Translations under genes and position numbers: made by a program
Assembly: GCA_045633415.1 (NCBI GenBank)
Contig: JAZQYH010000067.1
Coordinates: forward strand, 37,441-101,440
Direction of reading: 5' to 3'
DNA from: RGIG3102 sp045633415
GTDB taxonomy: Bacteria > Bacillota > Clostridia > Oscillospirales > Ruminococcaceae
DNA length: 64,000 nt
Shown: positions 35,250-43,734 of the stretch, in pieces
How positions within the stretch are numbered: the first letter of the stretch is position 1
Layout: each line of letters starts with the position of its first letter
Notes under the pieces: generated by a model
Told to the model about the DNA's origin: nothing
Database searches by the model: none
What the model saw: only the letters and a program-made list of their open reading frames with translations

Positions 35250-35285
35250 TTTACTTATAACGATTTTTATAAGGAGAAATGGTAT

Positions 35286-37052
35286 ATGAAATACTTCCCA
35301 AAGGACAAAAAAGGTCTTATGATGGTAGCTCTTGGTAAACAGCCAGCAGACCTTGCTATTGTAAATGCTAATCTTGTAAACACTTTTACAGGTGAAATTT
35401 ATAAAGCAAATGTATATATTCATGATGGTTTTGTGGCACATGTTGAAACAGAAGATTTTGAAACTGTTAATGCAAAAGAAGTTCTGGATGCAGAAGGTAA
35501 ATTCCTTACTCCTGGTCTTATTGATGCACACGTACATATCGAAAGCTCTATGATGATTCCTCGTAATTTTGCAAAAGCTGTAATTCCTCATGGTACAACT
35601 ATGGTTATTACAGACCCACACGAAATTGCAAACGTTTATGGCATCAGAGCTGTAGAATATATGAACGCACAGACAGAAGGTCTTCCAATGAAAATGTACA
35701 TTGATATTCCTTCCTGTGTTCCAGCTGTTCCAGGTCTTGAAAATGCCGGTGCAGTATTCATGGCTGATGAAATCAGAAAAATGCTTGACCTTTCAAACGT
35801 TATCGGCCTTGCAGAAGTAATGGACTTTATCGGTGTTTACAATGCAGATGACAGAATGATGGATATCCTTAAAGTTTTTGAAGAAGATGGCAGATATATT
35901 CAGGGTCATGCACCAGGTCTTAAAGGCAGACAGCTGTCTTCTTACAGAATTGGTGGTCCAACAACTTGTCACGAAACAAGAAACGACTGGGAAGTTAAAC
36001 CAAAAATGCGCAGTGGTATGTATGTTGATGCACGTTCATCTTCAATAGCTAAAAATGTTTCTGCTATTGTAAAAGGTATGGAAGGTATTAAATTCTACGA
36101 TAGACTTACATTCTGTACAGACGACAGGGAAGTTGATGAGATCATTGCCAGCGGTCATATGAACGATGTTCTCCGTGATGCACTCAAATGTGGTTTTGAC
36201 CCTGTTACAGCTATCAAATCTGCTACACTCAATGCGGCACAGGCTGTACATCTTGAAAACTACGGTGCAATTGCCCCAGGTTATGTGGCAGATATGTTGC
36301 TTATGGATTCACTGGATGAACTTAAACCAAGCCATGTATTCACAGATGGTAAACTTGTGGCTAAAGATGGTGTTCTTCTTGCTGATATTCCTACACTTAA
36401 ATTTGATATTGAAGAAGAAAACAGTGTAAATGCACCTGACTTTACAGTTGATGATTTTGGGCTCAGATATGAAAAAGGTGACAAAGCCAAGATTAATATG
36501 ATGGAATACATCGATTACAACGGTTCTACATCTGTTTGCACACAGATTGAACTGCCAGTTGTTGATGGTGTTGTTGATATTTCAGGTGATGAAAGCCTGC
36601 ATTATGCTATTATTATCAACCGTTACGGCAAAGGTACATTTACAAAAGGTGTTGTTAAAAACTTTGGTAAAATAGATGCTGCATGGGGTTCTACAGTATC
36701 CCACGACAGCCATAACCTTACAATCGTTTACAAAAAACCGGAAGATGCATTTGCAGTATTTGAATGTCTTAAAAAGACAGGTGGCGGTCAGGCTCTGGCT
36801 GAAAATGGCAAAGTAATTGCAAACGTTGTTCTCAACGTTGGTGGTCTTATGAGCAATAAAGCCAATGAAGACCTTTCAGCTGAAGTTCAGAACATGAAGA
36901 TTGCTCTTAAAAATGCTGGTCTCAGTCTGCCAAACCCAATGCTCAGAATTGTTACTCTTGCACTTCCTGTTATCCCAACAGTTAAATTCTCTGATATGGG
37001 TTTGGTTGATGTAAATAAACAGGAATTTATTCCAATTTTTGTAGAAGAATAA
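35286..37052 (+). CDS. ade: Adenine deaminase
   Basis: Amidohydrolase of 588 residues converting adenine to hypoxanthine and ammonia in purine salvage. The metal motif DAHVHIESSMM, the TDPHEIANVYG loop, QGHAPGL, and FCTDDREVDEI with the fourth metal Asp identify the Ade family. The C-terminal domain carries VSHDSHNLTIVY and AENGKVIANVVLNVGG. The ribosome-binding site AAGGAG precedes the ATG. It is closely followed by a methyltransferase gene with one base between stop and start. Confidence 0.95.
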   Translation: MKYFPKDKKGLMMVALGKQPADLAIVNANLVNTFTGEIYKANVYIHDGFVAHVETEDFETVNAKEVLDAEGKFLTPGLIDAHVHIESSMMIPRNFAKAVIPHGTTMVITDPHEIANVYGIRAVEYMNAQTEGLPMKMYIDIPSCVPAVPGLENAGAVFMADEIRKMLDLSNVIGLAEVMDFIGVYNADDRMMDILKVFEEDGRYIQGHAPGLKGRQLSSYRIGGPTTCHETRNDWEVKPKMRSGMYVDARSSSIAKNVSAIVKGMEGIKFYDRLTFCTDDREVDEIIASGHMNDVLRDALKCGFDPVTAIKSATLNAAQAVHLENYGAIAPGYVADMLLMDSLDELKPSHVFTDGKLVAKDGVLLADIPTLKFDIEEENSVNAPDFTVDDFGLRYEKGDKAKINMMEYIDYNGSTSVCTQIELPVVDGVVDISGDESLHYAIIINRYGKGTFTKGVVKNFGKIDAAWGSTVSHDSHNLTIVYKKPEDAFAVFECLKKTGGGQALAENGKVIANVVLNVGGLMSNKANEDLSAEVQNMKIALKNAGLSLPNPMLRIVTLALPVIPTVKFSDMGLVDVNKQEFIPIFVEE

Positions 37053-37053
37053 T

Positions 37054-38205
37054 ATGATTAAAGAAAAGATTTTAAAATATTTCGAGCAGGATATAGCTCT
37101 TGCTGTAATCAGTGGACTGAAAAAAGGTGCTGATTGTGAGTTTTCAAAAGTTACAGTACGTCCATTTACAGCTGGAAATGATGTTAAATATCAGTTTGAA
37201 TACACAGTAAAAGCACAGGTAAAACATAAAAATGTTTCAGCTGGTGAATTTGTAGCTGAAATAGCATTTCTCCTGGAAAACTATTTTACACAGTGTATGG
37301 TTTACGGCAGAGAAAATGATGTGCATATAAACTGTTTTAACGGAAAAGTAAAAGCTAAAACAACTGCGCCAACAAAGAAAGTGTCTATTAAAGCTCATAA
37401 TAAAAAGAAAGAGTATATCCTTAACGAAGGCGAATATATAGACTTCCTTATTTATCTGGGTGTTATGACAAAGGAAGGCAAAGTTGTAAAAGCTAAATAC
37501 AACAAATTCCGTCAGATTAATAAATATCTGGAACTGCTTAAAACATCTTTGGATGTACTGCCAACAGACAGACCGCTCAAAATAGTTGACTTTGGCTGTG
37601 GTAAGGCATATCTTACATTTGCACTGTATTACTATGTTGTAAAAATTCTTGGCAGACAGGCGGATATTACGGGTCTGGACCTTAAAGAAGATGTAATTGA
37701 CTACTGCAATAAAGTTGCAAAAGACCTTGGATATACAACACTTGAATTTCAGAAGGGTGATATCAAAGACTATGACAGAACACATGATGTTGATATGGTT
37801 ATTATGCTCCACGCCTGTGATAATGCAACTGACGAAGGTATTGTACAGAGTCTGCGTTTCAATGCAAAAATTATTATCGCAGTACCATGCTGTCAGCACG
37901 AATTTTTCAAACAGATTGAAAATGAAAATCTTCAGCCGATGCTGCAGTTTGGCATATTGAAAGAAAGATTTTCAGCTCTTGCTACAGATAGCCTGCGTGC
38001 ACAAATTCTGAAAGCAATTGGCTTTGATGTTTCTGTAATGGAATTTATTGATACAGAGCATACACCTAAAAATCTTGCAATCCGTGCTATAAGAAATGGT
38101 GGTTTTAATCAGAAAGAATATGAAAGCTATGCTGCTTTCCGTGACTATTTGCACCTGACACCTTATATTGAAAGAAGATTGCGTGAAGAAAATATTCTTA
38201 AATAA
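37054..38205 (+). CDS. Class I SAM-dependent methyltransferase, Methyltransf_32-like, unknown substrate
   Basis: A 383-residue protein. The first ~150 residues form an uncharacterised N-terminal domain. A class I methyltransferase domain follows, with motif I VDFGCGKAYLTFALYY near residue 175, the acidic GLDLKEDVIDYC, MLHACDNATDEGI, and a conserved PCCQHE segment. This combination resembles the Methyltransf_32 group, which includes eukaryotic GSTCD and METTL25-type proteins. An RNA or protein substrate is plausible but unproven. It is probably co-transcribed with ade and followed by a strong terminator. Confidence 0.75.
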   Translation: MIKEKILKYFEQDIALAVISGLKKGADCEFSKVTVRPFTAGNDVKYQFEYTVKAQVKHKNVSAGEFVAEIAFLLENYFTQCMVYGRENDVHINCFNGKVKAKTTAPTKKVSIKAHNKKKEYILNEGEYIDFLIYLGVMTKEGKVVKAKYNKFRQINKYLELLKTSLDVLPTDRPLKIVDFGCGKAYLTFALYYYVVKILGRQADITGLDLKEDVIDYCNKVAKDLGYTTLEFQKGDIKDYDRTHDVDMVIMLHACDNATDEGIVQSLRFNAKIIIAVPCCQHEFFKQIENENLQPMLQFGILKERFSALATDSLRAQILKAIGFDVSVMEFIDTEHTPKNLAIRAIRNGGFNQKEYESYAAFRDYLHLTPYIERRLREENILK

Positions 38206-38226
38206 TATTTAAACTTAATTATTTTT

Positions 38227-38260
38227 AAAGCCAGACAGTATATAACTGTCTGGCTTTTTA
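38227..38260 (+). terminator. Intrinsic terminator after the methyltransferase gene
   Basis: AAAGCCAGACAGT (38227-38239) pairs with 38245-38257 over 13 bp around ATATA; a short T-run ends the stem. Strong GC core. Confidence 0.88.
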
Positions 38261-38313
38261 TATTTTAGTTCTTAAAATAATTGCCCCTACATAATTATTA
38301 TCAAGGTGATTTT

Positions 38314-39135
38314 ATGGACAAGGATTTAGAAATTATATTGAATAAACTGCCGTATGCAGTCAAAGATTTTTGTGTTAAAAACAATAATGTTACAGAAATA
38401 CGAGTAAGAAAAAATAGTGAAACAGTTATTGTATCAGCTGGTATAAATTATTTGCTGGAAGGCACATTTACAACCGAAAAAGAAATATATGATTTGTTTT
38501 TATCTTTATGTGATAACACTATTTCAGCATACGAGGAGCAGATAGCAGAAGGTTTTATTACTCTGGCTGGTGGACACAGAGTTGGTATTGCTGGCAGATA
38601 TTCCATTGATACTGATGGCAACAGGGTACTTAATGAAGTGTATTCCTTGAATATAAGGCTGTCTGTTTTTCATAAGATTAATATAGATAAAAGATATATA
38701 GACTTTAATAAAGGTTTGCTTATATGCGGTAAACCCCACAGCGGTAAAACAAACTTTTTAAGGAATATATGTTATTTACTCAATGGTACCAATTACGCTG
38801 TGTGTGATGAACGTAACGAAATATATCACAGCAGTCTGAAAGGTGATTTTATTATAAATATTCCGAAGCCGCAGGCAATAATGCAGGCTGTAAGAGTGTT
38901 GAACCCACAGGTTTTGATTTGTGATGAAATAGGTAGTAAAGCAGAAGCGGAAAAGATGCTGGAATATCTGTACACAGGTGTTAGATTTATCTGTTCAGTA
39001 CATTGTGATAATTATAATGATTTGCTTTTTAAGACAAACATCAAGCTACTGTTGGATTCTGGAATATTCGATAAATTTATTTTGCTTGAAAATATAAATA
39101 ATAAATTTGAAATAAAAGAAGTAATAAATGATTAA
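38314..39135 (+). CDS. spoIIIAA: Stage III sporulation protein AA (ATPase)
   Basis: Cytosolic AAA-type secretion ATPase of the SpoIIIA-SpoIIQ channel linking mother cell and forespore, 273 residues. It has Walker A as CGKPHSGKTNFLRNI, CDERNEIYHSSLKGD and the Walker B region PQVLICDEIGSKAEAEKML. The frame opens at 38281, but the ribosome-binding site AAGGTGAT favours the ATG at 38314. It is the first of eight spoIIIA genes and overlaps spoIIIAB by eight bases. I found no convincing SigE promoter in the 50 bases upstream, although SigE control is expected from the family. Confidence 0.93.
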   Translation: MDKDLEIILNKLPYAVKDFCVKNNNVTEIRVRKNSETVIVSAGINYLLEGTFTTEKEIYDLFLSLCDNTISAYEEQIAEGFITLAGGHRVGIAGRYSIDTDGNRVLNEVYSLNIRLSVFHKINIDKRYIDFNKGLLICGKPHSGKTNFLRNICYLLNGTNYAVCDERNEIYHSSLKGDFIINIPKPQAIMQAVRVLNPQVLICDEIGSKAEAEKMLEYLYTGVRFICSVHCDNYNDLLFKTNIKLLLDSGIFDKFILLENINNKFEIKEVIND

Positions 39136-39571
39136 AGTTATAGGTTTTGTGCTGATTTTAATTTCCACAATTTTGTTTTTTAACAGGGATATAATTACAA
39201 GTTACTGTACATATATTTTTTTAACAGAGACAATCACATTGATAGAATTTATGAAAGCTGGCTGTCTATTGGGAAAGACATATAATACTATATATTCACA
39301 AACAGACTATTCAGATTTTTACTTTTACATAAGTGGTACAGAATATAAGTACAAATTTTTAATAAAAGAAAAACGGAAAAAAGAAACTGCCTTATTTATT
39401 AATAACATTGGCAAAAGGGGAAAAAAGGCAGAGCTTGAATATCTGGAAATTTATAAAAACATATTTATAAAATCGGCAGAAGAATACAGAGATTTCTACC
39501 AGAAAAACAGAAAAGCAAACGTTTTGTTTTCTGTTGCATTTGCATTGGTTGTAACAATAGTAATTATATAG
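39128..39571 (+). CDS. spoIIIAB: Stage III sporulation protein AB
   Basis: A 147-residue protein with one N-terminal and one C-terminal hydrophobic segment and a helical hairpin between, resembling GspF-like SpoIIIAB. The sequence is diverged, and the call rests on topology, size and position between spoIIIAA and spoIIIAC. It probably anchors the ATPase to the membrane complex. Confidence 0.85.
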   Translation: MIKVIGFVLILISTILFFNRDIITSYCTYIFLTETITLIEFMKAGCLLGKTYNTIYSQTDYSDFYFYISGTEYKYKFLIKEKRKKETALFINNIGKRGKKAELEYLEIYKNIFIKSAEEYRDFYQKNRKANVLFSVAFALVVTIVII

Positions 39572-39581
39572 GAGTTCAAAA

Positions 39582-39776
39582 ATGGATGTAGATCTTATAT
39601 TTAAAATAGCAGCTATAGGTATTATAGTGGCTGTACTGAATCAAGTTTTAGTAAGGTCCGGCAGAGAAGACCAGGCGATGCTTACCACGTTAACAGGTCT
39701 TATTGTAGTGCTGACCATGGTGATTAACCAGATAAAAGAACTGTTTATAACTATAAAATACTTGTTTGACCTTTAA
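39582..39776 (+). CDS. spoIIIAC: Stage III sporulation protein AC
   Basis: Small 64-residue membrane protein with two hydrophobic helices. VDLIFKIAAIGIIVAVLNQV and SGREDQAMLTTLTG are very close to the family consensus. Part of the mother-cell membrane platform of the SpoIIIA complex. The ribosome-binding site is AGGAG. Confidence 0.96.
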   Translation: MDVDLIFKIAAIGIIVAVLNQVLVRSGREDQAMLTTLTGLIVVLTMVINQIKELFITIKYLFDL

Positions 39777-39778
39777 AT

Positions 39779-40159
39779 ATGGACTTTATAAAAATATCTA
39801 TTATAATTCTGGTTTCTGTAATAACAGTGAACTGTCTGCCTGTTTTTGAAAAATCAATAACATCCACAATAAATATTACGGCAGTATTGGTGGTTATCTG
39901 GATTGTAATAAGTACTATTACACCAATTGTCAGTGATATAAAAGGTCTCTTTGACAAATACATTAATGGAGATTTGTCTGTTGTTTTCAAATCTTTGGGT
40001 ATTAGTCTGATTACTCAGTTTGTAGCTGATATAGCTGTTGATAACGGTAACAAATCTCTTGCAAATCTTATGGTTTTAACAGGCAAACTGGCTATTATAG
40101 TATTGGCTATGCCTATATATTTGCAGGTGCTGGAATTGGTAGGGCAGATTTTAAAATGA
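39779..40159 (+). CDS. spoIIIAD: Stage III sporulation protein AD
   Basis: A 126-residue membrane protein with about four hydrophobic segments. The segment LISLITQFVADIAVDNGNKS-like stretch (SLGISLITQFVADIAVDNGN) is the typical AD motif. It starts two bases after spoIIIAC with no clear ribosome-binding site, suggesting translational coupling, and overlaps spoIIIAE by four bases. Confidence 0.93.
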   Translation: MDFIKISIIILVSVITVNCLPVFEKSITSTINITAVLVVIWIVISTITPIVSDIKGLFDKYINGDLSVVFKSLGISLITQFVADIAVDNGNKSLANLMVLTGKLAIIVLAMPIYLQVLELVGQILK

Positions 40160-41211
40160 AAAGAATTTTAATAATACTTGTAATACTTATTGCTTTATTC
40201 CCACTTAAAGCCAGTGCAGTTACTGACTATATGGAACAAATAGACCAGATAAAAGAAGAACATAATATAGACAACTCATTGTTATTTGACGGTAATCTGG
40301 AATCTGTAATTGAATATGTATATGAAAAAATACAGTTAACTTATAAAGAGCCTTTGCTTATATCATCCAGAATAGCAGCGGTTACTGTTATGTATGCTAT
40401 TTCAAAAATAATTTTTGAAGAAAAAATATCTTCTGGAATTGCAGACAGTGTTGCTGTGCTTACCGTTTTTATATCTTTATTGAATCCAGTTAAAGATATA
40501 CTGGTTTTTGTATCAGAGAATTTATCTACAGTAAAAAATTTCATGATATCATTTATACCTGTATATTCAGGAATAATTATGGCAAGCGGTGAGTTTTTTA
40601 CATCTACAGTCTTTACAGGTTTTTTTCTAACTTCAATGATAACAATATCAAATATCTGTTTGAATTATGTGATTCCTTCGTTGAAATTTTATCTGTCAGT
40701 TATTATTTCTGATGCTCTTTCTCCGTTTATTCAGCTTAAGGCTGTTGGGGAAATGTATATAAAAGCCGTAAAAAACTTTATGAAGATATCTGTATCACTG
40801 ATATGTTTTTTACTGACTTTGCAAACAACGATAAGCCAAGGCAGAGATACACTGGCAGTTAAAACAGGCAAATTTGTAGCTGGGGCGGCCATTCCTATTG
40901 TTGGTTCTTCTCTACAGGATGCTATTGCGGGAGTATATGCCAGTATGGAAAGTATCAAAGGTTATGCAGGTGTGATAGGGCTTTCCGGGGTGGTTATGGT
41001 GTTTATACCGTCGATTATTTCTCTGGTTGTGTATTGGCTATACACATCAGCATTGTACATACTTACAGAGTTACTGGATGTACAATCTATTTCAAAATGT
41101 ATTAAAGGCTTTATTGAAATAATAGAACTGGTTTTATCTGTTATTACAGTATATATGGTTATGTTTATCTTTTCCATTACTATAATGATAGCTGTTACCA
41201 ATGGAGTATAA
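40156..41211 (+). CDS. spoIIIAE: Stage III sporulation protein AE
   Basis: Polytopic membrane protein of 351 residues, the largest of the SpoIIIA set. A signal peptide is visible (IILVILIALFPLKASAV), followed by a short extracytoplasmic region and about seven to eight membrane segments. AVKTGKFVAGAAIPIVGSSL is the characteristic family motif, with LQDAIAGVYAS following it. Confidence 0.94.
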   Translation: MKRILIILVILIALFPLKASAVTDYMEQIDQIKEEHNIDNSLLFDGNLESVIEYVYEKIQLTYKEPLLISSRIAAVTVMYAISKIIFEEKISSGIADSVAVLTVFISLLNPVKDILVFVSENLSTVKNFMISFIPVYSGIIMASGEFFTSTVFTGFFLTSMITISNICLNYVIPSLKFYLSVIISDALSPFIQLKAVGEMYIKAVKNFMKISVSLICFLLTLQTTISQGRDTLAVKTGKFVAGAAIPIVGSSLQDAIAGVYASMESIKGYAGVIGLSGVVMVFIPSIISLVVYWLYTSALYILTELLDVQSISKCIKGFIEIIELVLSVITVYMVMFIFSITIMIAVTNGV

Positions 41212-41640
41212 ATGGAAATTGTATTTAAAATTGTTGGCAGTTTGTGTACAACAGCATATATTTTAGGACTGTTGTGCAATATAGTGAATTTTAATTACAC
41301 ACAAAAAGCAATAAGACTGACATTTGCGCTATTCCTTATTACCAATGTTTTTACGCCATTAAATAAATTTGACTTTAATATATCTGAATTAAATATACCT
41401 ATAGAAGAATACAATGCAGAAAGTTATGTGTTGGAAAATGCTGCAGCAATTATAGAAGAAAAAATATATGCACAGCTAGATTCAAAAGATATAGATTATT
41501 CTGATATAGATGTGCATATAAATAAAGAAATAGATAAAGTATATGTTGAATATATAAAAATAGCCGGTGTTTCTGTAGATAACTATCATTACATAGAAAA
41601 TATATTAAAAAATGAAGGAAAAGTTATATTCGAGGATTAA
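41212..41640 (+). CDS. spoIIIAF: Stage III sporulation protein AF
   Basis: A 142-residue protein with two N-terminal membrane helices and a soluble C-terminal domain predicted to form a ring-building-like fold. The sequence is diverged; AF is assigned from topology, length and exact position between AE and AG. Starts directly after the AE stop with GGAG upstream. Confidence 0.85.
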   Translation: MEIVFKIVGSLCTTAYILGLLCNIVNFNYTQKAIRLTFALFLITNVFTPLNKFDFNISELNIPIEEYNAESYVLENAAAIIEEKIYAQLDSKDIDYSDIDVHINKEIDKVYVEYIKIAGVSVDNYHYIENILKNEGKVIFED

Positions 41641-41641
41641 G

Positions 41642-42187
41642 ATGAATATTGTTTATGAAAAATTAAAAAAGGCTGTAGGTTCGTCATCTACACCATATAT
41701 TTTGTTATTGGGTTTTTTAGGTATATTTTTGTTGTCGGTAGGAGAATTAATGCCGGAAACAGAGAAAAGCACTGTAAACACAGCTGAATATTATAATAGC
41801 TATAAACTGGAGATGGAAAAACAGGTTAAACGGATATTATCTTCTGTTAATGGTGCAGGCAATGTGGAAGTTATGATAACATTGGAATCTGGCAGAGAAA
41901 CCGTATATGTACGGCAGGAGAAAAAGGTAGACGATGAAGATATATCCTTGAACAATGGTGAAAACCAGCAGTCTACCAGAAATTCTTATGAAAATGAAAT
42001 TGTAATGGTTGAAGAAAATAATCAGAAACAGGCACTGATTGAAAAGGTGCTGGAGCCTGTAGTACAGGGTGTTGTTGTGGTATGCAGTGGCGCTGATGAT
42101 GTTTCTGTAGTAAGTGATATTACAAATGCTGTTTGTGTTGCATTGAATATAACTTCAAACAGGGTTTGTGTTATAAAAATGAAATAA
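41642..42187 (+). CDS. spoIIIAG: Stage III sporulation protein AG
   Basis: A 181-residue protein with one membrane helix (ILLLGFLGIFLLSVGEL) and an extracytoplasmic ring-building domain that forms the large channel ring in homologues. EMEKQVKRILSSVNGAGNVE and VVVVCSGADDVSV are typical. An upstream in-frame ATG at 41612 lies inside spoIIIAF; the start at 41642 follows CGAGGAT and gives the usual N-terminus. Confidence 0.94.
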   Translation: MNIVYEKLKKAVGSSSTPYILLLGFLGIFLLSVGELMPETEKSTVNTAEYYNSYKLEMEKQVKRILSSVNGAGNVEVMITLESGRETVYVRQEKKVDDEDISLNNGENQQSTRNSYENEIVMVEENNQKQALIEKVLEPVVQGVVVVCSGADDVSVVSDITNAVCVALNITSNRVCVIKMK

Positions 42188-42198
42188 TGGAGGTCATT

Positions 42199-42801
42199 AT
42201 GAAAAATATTAATAAGCAACGAAAGGCTTCATTAATTGTGTTAAGTTTTGCAATGGTGATAGCTGTATATCTTAACTGGCAGTATTCGAAAGGAAATGCA
42301 GATACATATATACTTACAGATGAAGTGTCACAATACATCAATGCAGAGTTAAACACAGACGAAGGCGATATGCTTATGACAAGCGATGACTATGAAAATC
42401 AAAATTATGGTGATGCACAACTTGTGGCCACAACCAAATCTGATACCGATAAATATTTTGAACAGGCAAGATTATCCAGGCAAAAAACCAGAGACGAAGC
42501 ACTTGATAATCTGCAAAAAACATTGAAAGTAGCTAAATTGTCTGATGAAGAAAAAACACGGGCTACCACAAAGCTGTCACGGATAATACAGAACATGACT
42601 ACAGAAACAGATATTGAAAATTTAGTAAAAGCAAAAGGCTTTAAAGATTGTGTTGCAAGCATAGCAGATGACAAGATAAGTATTGCTGTTCGGCCTGTAA
42701 ATAAAGAGCTTACAAAAGCTGATGTATCAAAGATAAGAGATGTTGTTCTGTCAAAAACCACAATTTCTTCACAAAATATTGTTGTAGTTGAAGTAAATTA
42801 G
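42199..42801 (+). CDS. spoIIIAH: Stage III sporulation protein AH
   Basis: A 200-residue mother-cell membrane protein whose extracytoplasmic ring domain binds forespore SpoIIQ. The N-terminal helix is ASLIVLSFAMVIAVYLNW, followed by a linker and the conserved YFEQARLSRQKTRDEALDNL stretch. The frame begins earlier inside spoIIIAG, but GGAGGT before the ATG at 42199 fixes the start. Last gene of the operon; no clear terminator follows. Confidence 0.94.
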   Translation: MKNINKQRKASLIVLSFAMVIAVYLNWQYSKGNADTYILTDEVSQYINAELNTDEGDMLMTSDDYENQNYGDAQLVATTKSDTDKYFEQARLSRQKTRDEALDNLQKTLKVAKLSDEEKTRATTKLSRIIQNMTTETDIENLVKAKGFKDCVASIADDKISIAVRPVNKELTKADVSKIRDVVLSKTTISSQNIVVVEVN

Positions 42802-42803
42802 TG

Positions 42804-42832
42804 TTGTTATATTTATGCATTAGTGGTATAAT
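42804..42832 (+). promoter_or_regulatory. SigA-type promoter for asp23-nusB operon
   Basis: TTGTTA (42804-42809), 17 bases, extended TGG plus TATAAT (42827-42832). The start is expected near 42839. Confidence 0.85.
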
Positions 42833-42839
42833 ATTAGAT

Positions 42840-42903
42840 AAACAAATGCAAAAATTGCAAAATATATTCACAATATTGCAAATTATTCAAAAATCATTTG
42901 TTT
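42840..42903 (+). promoter_or_regulatory. Folded 5' leader of asp23-nusB mRNA
   Basis: AAACAAATG (42840-42848) is perfectly complementary to 42895-42903, so the transcript from the promoter above would close on itself from its first bases. TTGCAA occurs twice inside (42855 and 42876) and can pair. TTTTAAAAA follows. This is AT-rich and its stability is uncertain; transcription attenuation or mRNA stabilisation are possibilities. Confidence 0.35.
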
Positions 42904-42927
42904 TAAAAATATAGGAGGCAACAATTT

Positions 42928-43287
42928 ATGGAATTTAAAAATACAGTAAAACAAGTAGGCGGTCTTAAAATTTCTGTAGCAGTTATTGAAAAAGTTGCAA
43001 AGATTGCAGCTATGGAAGTTGAAGGTGTCAGCAATGTTTCTGTTGGCTCATCTGGCGTAAAAGGTTTTCTTGCAAAAACAAACCTGCCAAAAGCTGTGGA
43101 AGTAAATATGTTTGATGGTGTTGCTGATATTACAGTTCATGTTGTAGTAAAATATGGCGTTAAACTTCCTGCAGTATGTAAAGATATCCAGCAGGCTGTA
43201 AAGGCTAATGTACAGAATATGACAGATATTACAGTATCAAAAGTTAATATAGTTGTTACAGGCGTGGAAGCATTAGCACAGGAATAA
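42928..43287 (+). CDS. Asp23/Gls24 family envelope stress response protein (YqhY-like)
   Basis: A 119-residue DUF322 protein. VIEKVAKIAAMEVEGVSNVS and the C-terminal VQNMTDITVSKVNIVVTGV are typical. YqhY of Bacillus is encoded beside nusB and accBC and is linked to fatty acid synthesis; the same position next to nusB is seen here. The ribosome-binding site is AGGAGG. Confidence 0.93.
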   Translation: MEFKNTVKQVGGLKISVAVIEKVAKIAAMEVEGVSNVSVGSSGVKGFLAKTNLPKAVEVNMFDGVADITVHVVVKYGVKLPAVCKDIQQAVKANVQNMTDITVSKVNIVVTGVEALAQE

Positions 43288-43320
43288 ATCCTATATCAGG
43301 ATAAAAAGGGAAAGAAAAAT

Positions 43321-43734
43321 ATGACAAGACATAAATCAAGAGAAAATGCATTTATTGCAGTATTTGAAGCCAGCTTCAGCGCAAATGATCTGGAAGATGT
43401 TCTGGCAGTAACTCAGGAACTGCCTGAATACGAAGATTATATGCTGGATGACTTTGCGCTTAATCTTATAAAAACTTATTATGATCATGCAGATGAAGTA
43501 AACGACATGATTCAGTCCAAACTGAAAAAATGGTCTACAAGCCGTATTTCTAAAGTATGTGGTGCAATCCTCAGACTTTCAGTAGCTGAAATGATGTATT
43601 CACATGTAGAAATGGACAGCGTTATCATCAACGAAGCTGTAGAAATCTGTAAAAAATTTGCAGGAGAAAACGACTATCAGTTTGTTAACGGCGTTCTTGG
43701 CGCTGTTTCAAAGGAACTGCGTGAAAATAACTAA
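43321..43734 (+). CDS. nusB: Transcription antitermination factor NusB
   Basis: All-helical RNA-binding factor of 137 residues for rRNA operon antitermination. N-terminal SRENAFIAVFEASFS, the WSTSRISKVCGAILRLSVAEM helix (in part) and VIINEAVEICKKFAGEND match the family. Its TAA overlaps the ATG of the following gene. Confidence 0.95.
   Translation: MTRHKSRENAFIAVFEASFSANDLEDVLAVTQELPEYEDYMLDDFALNLIKTYYDHADEVNDMIQSKLKKWSTSRISKVCGAILRLSVAEMMYSHVEMDSVIINEAVEICKKFAGENDYQFVNGVLGAVSKELRENN

Noticed and set aside
38261..38313. SigE promoter for the spoIIIA operon
   Set aside because: Expected from the family, but no -35/-10 pair with correct spacing could be identified; CATAATTA at 38290 has no partner at the right distance.
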